In this document: in pieces, positions 1 through 3,982 of the stretch
Position numbering within the stretch: position 1 is the first letter of the stretch
How the letters are laid out: the number at the start of each line of letters is the position of its first letter
From: an uncultured bacterium
GTDB lineage: Bacteria; Cyanobacteriota; Vampirovibrionia; Gastranaerophilales; Gastranaerophilaceae
Length of the DNA: 6,113 bases
Direction: 5' to 3'
Assembly (NCBI GenBank): GCA_900314375.1
Contig: OMVC01000160.1
Span: forward strand, 1-6,113
Program-made: the position numbers and the translations under genes
Notes under the pieces: generated by a model
What the model was told of the DNA's origin: nothing
Databases searched by the model: none
Seen by the model: the letters and a program-made list of their open reading frames with translations, nothing else

Positions 1-144
1 GGATGAAAACCCTCGTTCTGGGTTCGGCGACCGCCGAGCAAAGGCTGAAACAATCGGCGAAATGGTCAGGCGGTCGGCCAGACAAATGAGCCGATGTGAA
101 AGCCGTCTAATGCGAGGCGGTCAAGACAAATCCCTTCTTCTCCG
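1..144 (+). ncRNA. GC-rich structured RNA, possible 3' part of RNase P RNA (partial)
   Basis: The segment is much richer in G and C than its surroundings and has no convincing reading frame. It folds well: TCGGC 24-28 with GCCGA 33-37 around a GACC loop; GGCT 43-46 with AGCC 101-104, followed by ATCGGC 53-58 with GCCGAT 90-95; inside this, TGGTC 63-67 with GGCCA 76-80 (one G-U); and CCGTC 103-107 with GGCGG 116-120 (one G-U), which competes with 101-104. The order of blocks recalls the 3' half of bacterial type A RNase P RNA: GAGCAAAGGC at 36-45 (family AGCAAGG), AGACAAATGA at 80-89 (family AGAUAAAUGA), an extra hairpin as in cyanobacterial forms, then ACAAATCCC at 126-134 (family ACAGAACCC). 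That last block should be nearly invariant and is not well matched, so the RNA could be divergent, degenerate, or another structured RNA or repeat. The 5' part would lie outside the window. Confidence 0.35.
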
Positions 145-203
145 ATTTTTCTATTTTTTGCATGTTTTGTCTGATTTTATTGACACGGAGAAGAGTTCTT
201 CTC
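136..203 (+). other. Nested inverted repeats with T-runs
   Basis: TCTTCTCCG at 136-144 is perfectly complementary to CGGAGAAGA at 186-194, enclosing two T-rich runs (146-150 and 154-159). A second perfect hairpin, GAGAAG 188-193 with CTTCTC 198-203 and an AGTT loop, shares bases with the first, so the two pairings are mutually exclusive. The region lies just downstream of the structured segment at 1-134. It could be the end of that transcript, with the T-runs as a stop signal, but no stem sits directly before the T-run as in a standard intrinsic terminator. Confidence 0.3.
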
Positions 204-281
204 ACCGACAAATTCCTCTCGTAGTGTATTTATCGAGTTGGTGCGGTTCATAAAATTTGATGGTTTATTTTTATAAAGTTG

Positions 282-334
282 TGTAGGGTTGACTTTAGTC
301 AACCAAAATACGGTAGAATGAAATCTACCCTACA
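282..334. repeat. Palindromic intergenic element, three-way-junction fold
   Basis: The element is bounded by TGTAGGG (282-288) and its exact reverse complement CCCTACA (328-334). Inside are two perfect hairpins: GGTTGAC 287-293 with GTCAACC 298-304 (loop TTTA), and GGTAGA 312-317 with TCTACC 324-329 (loop ATGAAA). The outer stem can keep TGTAG/CTACA while both inner hairpins form, giving a compact three-way junction with a 7-base linker (305-311). Compact palindromes with GTAGGG/CCCTAC ends are typical of small dispersed REP- or MITE-like repeats. No second copy lies in this window, so the dispersed nature is an inference. Confidence 0.6.
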
Positions 335-338
335 TTCT

Positions 339-433
339 CGAAAACATAAGGGGGACTTTGGTAAGGAAATAATCTTTGCGCCCAATATCCCCACATTTTC
401 GTTCAAAATTCTAAACCAAAGTGTTCTTTTTTT
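339..433 (+). other. Interlocking inverted repeats ending in a T-run
   Basis: CGAAAA 339-344 pairs with TTTTCG 396-401, and further in GGGGA 351-355 pairs with TCCCC 388-392. A separate perfect 8-base repeat, ACTTTGGT 355-362 with ACCAAAGT 415-422, crosses these pairs, so the pairings form either a pseudoknot or two alternative folds. A run of seven T (427-433) follows the last arm closely. This could be a switch-like leader or attenuator upstream of the gene starting near 548, or part of a mobile repeat whose ends are ACTTTGGT/ACCAAAGT. I do not recognise a known riboswitch class. Confidence 0.35.
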
Positions 434-504
434 ATATTTTATGTTCAAATAATAATATTTGTAAATAACCTTTAATAAGTATTCATTTTTGTTAAAAAAG
501 TATA

Positions 505-541
505 TATAATAATTTACATAAGACTATGTTTATTCTTAAAT
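505..541 (+). promoter_or_regulatory. Possible promoter of the gene at 548
   Basis: Two candidates exist. TATAAT at 505-510 is a perfect -10 hexamer but has no good -35 at the right distance. TTTACA at 513-518 with TTAAAT at 536-541 has a 17-base spacer and would start transcription at about 548, leaving almost no leader. TTTACA is also the -35 proposed for the genes at 1921 and 2870. The choice between the two is open. Confidence 0.3.
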
Positions 542-547
542 ATAAGG

Positions 548-1198
548 GTGAAAAATTTGATTAATAGTTTTGAAAGTTTTGATAATTCCGAAACGGCTAC
601 AAAAAAGGATATTGTTATACAAGAGCGTGTGGATTTATTGTCTTCGCACATGTATAAACAGTTTCTTGATTATCAGCACGCAACAGTTAATACAAGTGAA
701 GTTTTTTCGCGTATGATTGACTGTTTGAATATTGTTGCGGATAATATGACTCAAGCCTTTCAAGCTCGCGGAGTTACCACCCAAAATATATATGTAGAAA
801 CCGATGCGCTAAAGTCTGTTACGGTAATGAATATTCTATGGCATACAATAAGTTTTACGACAAGATGCAATTTCCAACCGCAAGCTCTGTATCGCGAGGA
901 CTCACGACACATGCCGTCTAATAGAATTATTGCTTTGCGGGGTAACTATAATGAAATTATTCAAGGAGTAAAAGATCGCGATGAAGAAATGGTGAAATTG
1001 TTGGAAAATGAAGTCGCATCTTTATATATTCCACCTGACGGAACGCAAAAATGTATATTTAAAATTAAACATACAGGACAAGAATTTGCGCTCAATCAAA
1101 CCGATGCTCCAAGAGATGTTGTTTTAAAGGTCGTCGAAATCATTTGTGGCGGAAGTTTGTACCATCAAGACGGTTCGGTTAAAACTTTTATGGTTTAA
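548..1198 (+). CDS. Conserved-looking hypothetical protein, 216 aa
   Basis: I do not recognise this protein. It is a soluble protein of 216 residues with no signal peptide, no membrane segment and no motif that I can assign. The N-terminal third (about residues 15-75) looks helical. The C-terminal part (about 165-216) mixes short strands and ends in a stretch with Cys-Gly-Gly (about 200-202). It contains four cysteines, which do not form a clear metal-binding pattern. The start is uncertain. The frame opens with GTG at 548, but AAGGGTGA (544-551) looks like a ribosome binding site and sits 6 bases before an in-frame TTG at 557; starting there would remove three residues. Composition and codon use match the neighbours, so it is very likely a real gene. 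The gene at 1261 follows after 62 bases on the same strand and may be co-transcribed. Confidence 0.75.
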   Translation: MKNLINSFESFDNSETATKKDIVIQERVDLLSSHMYKQFLDYQHATVNTSEVFSRMIDCLNIVADNMTQAFQARGVTTQNIYVETDALKSVTVMNILWHTISFTTRCNFQPQALYREDSRHMPSNRIIALRGNYNEIIQGVKDRDEEMVKLLENEVASLYIPPDGTQKCIFKIKHTGQEFALNQTDAPRDVVLKVVEIICGGSLYHQDGSVKTFMV

Positions 1199-1199
1199 C

Positions 1200-1225
1200 G
1201 ATTAATTGACTAAATAAAATTAATC
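1200..1225. repeat. AT-rich inverted repeat after the 216-aa gene
   Basis: GATTAATT at 1200-1207 and AATTAATC at 1218-1225 are perfect reverse complements around a 10-base loop, starting 2 bases after the stop codon. The stem is almost all A-T and no T-run follows, so it is weak as a terminator. It may only stabilise the 3' end of the upstream message. Confidence 0.3.
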
Positions 1226-1260
1226 ATTAGTATATTTGTTGTAAGGGTATTAGGTAGATA

Positions 1261-1509
1261 ATGAGATTAATAAATAAATTAAAGGCTTTTGAAAACCAAT
1301 ATGTATTTTTGAAATGGGCTATGAACGGGGAATACGGAAAGCTCAAATATGTTGGTGAAGATTATATTGAATTTGATGTTGTAGATGTTGATACAATGTC
1401 ATATAGCGAAACATTACTGATTGCGGCACCGTTGATTTTAGAAGTAGCAATAGGCGGTTCTGATATTTCAAGAATTGTGGCTGAAATATCTTCGCAATTA
1501 ACACCGTAG
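1261..1509 (+). CDS. Small protein with Sm/Hfq-like sequence pattern, 82 aa
   Basis: This is an 82-residue soluble protein with no signal peptide. Its start is supported by AGG at 1252-1254, six bases before ATG 1261. The predicted layout is a short N-terminal helix (residues 1-12), a strand (14-21), a turn with Asn22-Gly23, strands at about 24-31 and 35-43, a loop rich in acidic residues (44-50), and hydrophobic strands at about 51-64. A helix plus five short strands, with 'NGEYGKLKYVGEDYIEF' (22-38) resembling the Sm1 motif (a glycine, then a strand, then Asp before a hydrophobic strand), is the pattern of Sm/Hfq-fold RNA-binding proteins, which are about this size. The second Sm motif is not clear, and I cannot exclude another small beta-barrel. 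Function is inferred from pattern only. It follows the 216-aa gene after 62 bases. Confidence 0.7.
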   Translation: MRLINKLKAFENQYVFLKWAMNGEYGKLKYVGEDYIEFDVVDVDTMSYSETLLIAAPLILEVAIGGSDISRIVAEISSQLTP

Positions 1510-1530
1510 TGTAAATTGCGTGCCTGCCTT

Positions 1531-1570
1531 GAGCACAGGCTAAATCCGCCTGTGCAATCAAAGATTGCTC
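1531..1570. repeat. Overlapping perfect hairpins
   Basis: GCACAGGC 1533-1540 pairs perfectly with GCCTGTGC 1548-1555 around a 7-base loop. GCAATC 1554-1559 pairs perfectly with GATTGC 1563-1568 around AAA. GAGCA 1531-1535 can also pair with TGCTC 1566-1570, closing a larger fold. The pairings share bases, so the element can fold in more than one way. It begins about 20 bases after the stop codon of the 82-aa gene and could help end its transcript, but no T-run follows. Confidence 0.45.
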
Positions 1571-1689
1571 CGCTCCCTGCACTCTGTGTCGGTCGCAACG
1601 GCGGACATATTATGTTTCGTACCCTGCTCGCCAAGTAATTTTACCTATTCGAATTTATTTACGCCCTCGCAATAAACGGCAACGCCTCA

Positions 1690-1741
1690 AATTAGGAAGG
1701 ATATTCATTCTTCCATAATTTTCGGTCTGGCACTTTGTGCC
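1690..1741. repeat. Two adjacent hairpins in the intergenic region
   Basis: AATTAGGAAG (1690-1699) pairs with CTTCC (1710-1714) and TAATT (1716-1720), a 10-base-pair stem with one bulged A at 1715. Right after it, GGCAC 1729-1733 pairs with GTGCC 1737-1741 around TTT. No T-run follows either stem on the plus strand, so they look like repeat or RNA structure elements and not simple terminators. Confidence 0.4.
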
Positions 1742-1757
1742 TGCCTTTGCTCGGGCT

Positions 1758-1784
1758 AAAAAAAAAGTCACAACTTTTTGCGAC
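1758..1784 (-). terminator. Intrinsic terminator reading on the minus strand
   Basis: On the minus strand the stem runs GTC-GC... (from 1784) to ...GTGAC (to 1767): three pairs (1767-1769 with 1782-1784), one mismatch, then CAA 1771-1773 with TTG 1778-1780, and a 4-base loop. It is followed at once by nine T on that strand (1758-1766 on plus are all A). This is a good intrinsic-terminator layout for minus-strand transcription, yet the nearest minus-strand gene is beyond aroQ. On the plus strand the structure lacks a T-run. Confidence 0.4.
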
Positions 1785-1819
1785 TTGAACAATAATCTTG
1801 GGAGGAGATTTTGGGATAG

Positions 1820-1851
1820 TTTGTACATGCATGATAACCCAACATGTCAAA
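1820..1851. promoter_or_regulatory. Imperfect palindrome upstream of aroQ, possible operator
   Basis: TTTG 1820-1823 plus ACATG 1825-1829 is the reverse complement of CATGT 1843-1847 plus CAAA 1848-1851, with one bulged T at 1824 and a 13-base spacer. It ends 34 bases before the aroQ -35 hexamer. A regulator site is possible but unproven. The minus strand of the same segment contains a perfect TTGACA (1845-1850), so it could also belong to a minus-strand promoter. Confidence 0.25.
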
Positions 1852-1885
1852 TTTGTAACATTTATATTCACAATTTTAACAAAAG

Positions 1886-1914
1886 TTTACAAAACTCATT
1901 TGTCGTGATACAAT
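1886..1914 (+). promoter_or_regulatory. Promoter of aroQ, start site at or next to the ATG
   Basis: TTTACA at 1886-1891 (five of six to the -35 consensus) and TACAAT at 1909-1914 (five of six to the -10 consensus) are separated by exactly 17 bases. Transcription would begin 6-7 bases after the -10, at about 1920-1921, which is the A of the aroQ start codon. No ribosome binding site precedes that ATG, in agreement with a leaderless message. Confidence 0.65.
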
Positions 1915-1920
1915 AAAAGC

Positions 1921-2376
1921 ATGGCTAAAGACTTAAATATTCTTATACTTAATGGTCCCAATATCAATATGCTTGGCGTTAGAGAACCCGAACAGTACGG
2001 TTCAAAATCGTACAAAGATATTGAGATGGAATTGCATGAATATTCTTTTGAATTAGGTGTTAATATCGAAATTTTTCAAAGTAATTTTGAAGGCGAAATT
2101 GTTGAAAAAATTCAATACGCTCTTGGAAACTTTGACGGAATAGTAATAAATGCCGGAGCTTATACCCACACGAGTCTTGCTATTCGCGATGCTTTGCTTG
2201 CTGTCAAAATTCCGACTGTGGAAGTACATATATCAAATATTTATCGCAGAGAAGAATTCCGCCATGAATCAATGTTTGCGGATGTTTGCGTCGGGCAAAT
2301 TTGCGGGTTTAAAATAGATAGTTATAAATTAGGATTACAGGGACTTGTAAACTTCTTAACAACAGCCAATGACTAA
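1921..2376 (+). CDS. aroQ: 3-dehydroquinate dehydratase, type II
   Basis: This enzyme converts 3-dehydroquinate to 3-dehydroshikimate, the third step of the shikimate pathway to aromatic amino acids and folate; it works in the cytoplasm as a dodecamer. The 151 residues match the usual length of the type II family. Visible landmarks are the N-terminal strand and 'LNGPNINMLGVREPEQYG' (residues 10-27), with lid Arg21 and catalytic Tyr26; the substrate-binding 'INAGAYTHTS' (76-85), with Asn77 and His83; and 'EVHISNIYRREEFRHES' (101-117), with His103 and Arg114. All expected catalytic residues are present. The ATG at 1921 fits the family N-terminus; there is no Shine-Dalgarno sequence, and the promoter places the transcript start at the ATG, so translation is probably leaderless. 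No other shikimate gene is next to it. Its stop lies 3 bases from that of the convergent minus-strand gene. Confidence 0.96.
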   Translation: MAKDLNILILNGPNINMLGVREPEQYGSKSYKDIEMELHEYSFELGVNIEIFQSNFEGEIVEKIQYALGNFDGIVINAGAYTHTSLAIRDALLAVKIPTVEVHISNIYRREEFRHESMFADVCVGQICGFKIDSYKLGLQGLVNFLTTAND

Positions 2377-2379
2377 TTA

Positions 2380-2715
2380 TTATTTCTTTGAATAAAATTC
2401 TTGGATTGTTGCATCCATAAATTTTAAGGTTTGTTCTTGGGTATGGGTTTTTGAATATTCATCAATAATATCGTTTAATTTTTGAGTTAATTCGGGATTT
2501 TTTTCAAATTCGGCTATGTCGCTGTTGATATTGTCAACAGAAACTTGTGATTTGCCCAAAGAAGCAGCAGGCATGTTAGATAAATCCTTAATCTCTTTTC
2601 CTTCATTTTGAGCGGCTTGTTGTTGTGTGCTTTGCTCGTCATTCGGTTGAGATTTAGGTTGGATTCCGCCTTTGAAATTCACATTGGTAGTTATGTTATT
2701 GTCAATTTCTCTCAT
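2380..2715 (-). CDS. Small hydrophilic hypothetical protein with NFKGG motif, 111 aa
   Basis: The protein is not assigned to a known family. The 111 residues fall in three parts: a short N-terminus with 'NVNFKGG' (residues 11-17), a low-complexity Gln/Ser/Asn-rich linker (about 18-40) that should be disordered, and a charged, helical C-terminal half (about 61-111) that probably forms two or three helices. There is no signal peptide or membrane segment. A similar short Phe-Lys-Gly motif near the N-terminus is, to my knowledge, common in Gastranaerophilales proteins of unknown role; this is the main hint at the organism. The start is well supported: AGGTGA on the minus strand (2720-2725) lies 4 bases before the ATG. 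The gene converges on aroQ and is divergent from the kinase-like gene at 2870. Confidence 0.8.
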   Translation of the reverse strand: MREIDNNITTNVNFKGGIQPKSQPNDEQSTQQQAAQNEGKEIKDLSNMPAASLGKSQVSVDNINSDIAEFEKNPELTQKLNDIIDEYSKTHTQEQTLKFMDATIQEFYSKK

Positions 2716-2814
2716 AGTATCACCTGCTTTCTTTTCAGAAATTTTCCACGTCTTTAGTTATAAACCCCGTGCAAGATATTTTTTGCTACTTTTTATTCTA
2801 AAAAATTACAAAAA

Positions 2815-2844
2815 TTTACATTACATAATTTTTCATGTTATCAT
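2815..2844 (+). promoter_or_regulatory. Likely promoter of the kinase-like/ABC operon
   Basis: TTTACA at 2815-2820 and TATCAT at 2839-2844 are separated by 18 bases and each match five of six consensus positions. Transcription would start near 2851, giving a leader of about 19 bases that includes AGGA (2861-2864), five bases before ATG 2870. The surrounding run of TATA repeats offers other -10 choices, so the exact hexamer is not certain. Confidence 0.45.
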
Positions 2845-2869
2845 ATATTATATATTATATAGGATTTGA

Positions 2870-3982
2870 ATGCAAATTATGAATTTTAATAAGTTGGTAA
2901 AAAAAATAAAATGGCTCTTTGATTCCACATCTGTAATTAAAAATTTCCCTGATGTTGTTATGTTTGTCGGTTCTGACGGGTATATTACGGAAGCTAACAA
3001 AAGAGCATTGGATTATTTTAATATCACAGAAAATACCGTATTAAATGATATTTTACCAAACGGTATGCGATTAGTTAAAGATTCCGTTAAATTTAAAAAG
3101 CCGGTACTGGTAGAATCTGTCGTAGACGGTAAAAATATTTATTTAGAGCTAAATGCCTCAAAAGTTAAAAGAAGTTTTTGTGTATCTGTCAGAGATATAA
3201 CTCGTTTAACAAATGAAAATTATAAAAAAGATGCAATTTCACGTTTCAATGGCGAAAAAAATGTAATGCTCTCAAAATTAAATAATGATTTTCTCTCGCC
3301 ATTATCTTCTATTGCAGGTTTTTCGCAAGGTTTACTTGATGGTATTGGTGGAGATTTGACACAGAAACAAGAAAAATATATCAAAATTATCAATTCTAAT
3401 GCCTTGGATTTGCAACATTTTATTGATAAGTTTTTAGAATTTTCTTATGCTGAATCTTCTTTATATTCAAACGAAATAAAGACTTTTGATATCATATCGT
3501 CTATAAAAGAAGTTTTAAAACCGTTTGAAACTGCTGTTTCTTCTCAAGTTGTCCTGAATTTTGAATATGATGATTTGGAAAAGAGAAATGTAACATTGGA
3601 TATAAAAGCTTTCAAAAAAGCATTAACTGATATTATTGATGTTTCGGCAAATATGACAGAAACAGGAAGTATACTATTAAGGCTTTGCTATCCGGATGAC
3701 GAAGCCAAAATGGCTTTTAATTTGGATGAAAATAAAAGCTATTTATTACTTACAATAAAAGATACCGGTTCAGGAATTGCACAGGAAGAAATGAAATATT
3801 TATGTGATCCTTACGCACATCTTGAAAATTCGTCAAAGAAGAATTTGTTAAGAAGTTTCAAATTGGGAGCTGCAAGCATTTTTATAAAACGTTTTGGCGG
3901 AAGTATAAGCATTAATTCTGATGTTATGCAGGGTTGCATATATAGTATAGTCATTCCGACAGAAAGTGATGACAATGAGTAA
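2870..3982 (+). CDS. PAS / histidine kinase-like protein lacking the phospho-acceptor His
   Basis: This is a soluble 370-residue signalling protein with no membrane segment. A PAS domain spans about residues 25-115, from 'FPDVVMFVGSDGYITEAN' to the typical closing 'VRDITRL'. A dimerisation (HisKA-like) helix pair follows at about 125-195, then an HATPase_c-like domain at about 205-365. In the helix the usual S-H-E-x-R-T-P-L reads 'NNDFLSPL' (138-145), so the histidine is Asn139. In the ATP-binding domain the N-box asparagines are Asp254 and Val258, the G1 motif 'DTGSGI' (298-303) is intact, and the G2 glycine loop (about 331-336) is degraded and short. It is therefore probably a pseudokinase that senses and transmits by conformation or partner binding. 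The start is set by AGGA five bases upstream; a second ATG at 2879 is too far from it. No response regulator is adjacent. Its end overlaps the next gene. Confidence 0.85.
   Translation: MQIMNFNKLVKKIKWLFDSTSVIKNFPDVVMFVGSDGYITEANKRALDYFNITENTVLNDILPNGMRLVKDSVKFKKPVLVESVVDGKNIYLELNASKVKRSFCVSVRDITRLTNENYKKDAISRFNGEKNVMLSKLNNDFLSPLSSIAGFSQGLLDGIGGDLTQKQEKYIKIINSNALDLQHFIDKFLEFSYAESSLYSNEIKTFDIISSIKEVLKPFETAVSSQVVLNFEYDDLEKRNVTLDIKAFKKALTDIIDVSANMTETGSILLRLCYPDDEAKMAFNLDENKSYLLLTIKDTGSGIAQEEMKYLCDPYAHLENSSKKNLLRSFKLGAASIFIKRFGGSISINSDVMQGCIYSIVIPTESDDNE

Larger units (their letters stand above)
254..547. other. Intergenic region, no gene seen
   Basis: No reading frame on either strand is convincing. 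The first part carries a palindromic element (282-334) and a second set of interlocking inverted repeats (339-433), listed separately. The part from about 434 to 547 is very AT-rich and holds the likely promoter and ribosome binding site of the gene that follows. Confidence 0.7.
1510..1920. other. Long intergenic region rich in hairpins
   Basis: This stretch of about 410 bases has no convincing gene. Reading frames on the minus strand here are short and overlap the gene at 1261. Positions of about 1515-1640 are more GC-rich than the surroundings, like the segment at 1-140. Hairpins lie at 1531-1570, 1690-1720, 1729-1741 and 1767-1784, and the block TGCCTGCCTT occurs twice (1521-1530 and 1738-1747), each time followed 7 bases later by GGCTAAA (1538-1544) or 6 bases later by GGCTAAA (1754-1760). 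The last 35 bases are the aroQ promoter. Confidence 0.6.

Noticed and set aside
21..58. Resemblance to a tRNA-Ser D-arm (GCCGAG...AGGCTGAA) with a CTTCTTCTCCG acceptor-like end
   Set aside because: No anticodon arm, no T-loop and no matching 5' acceptor strand could be found.
62..253. 63-codon plus-strand reading frame over the GC-rich segment
   Set aside because: It overlaps the structured RNA-like region, has no ribosome binding site, a composition rich in Arg and Ser and no recognisable domain.
1343..1634. Two minus-strand frames of 79 and 90 codons
   Set aside because: Both run antisense over the well-supported 82-aa gene and into hairpin sequence, with no ribosome binding site or recognisable domain.
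1827..1916. Short ORF of 29 codons with a CxxC pair upstream of aroQ
   Set aside because: The ribosome binding site is about 19 bases away, and the frame overlaps the aroQ promoter; too little support for a gene.
2672..2869. Hydrophobic 65-codon plus-strand frame ending just before the kinase-like gene
   Set aside because: It starts with TTG inside the minus-strand gene, and its hydrophobicity follows from the AT-rich promoter sequence; no ribosome binding site.
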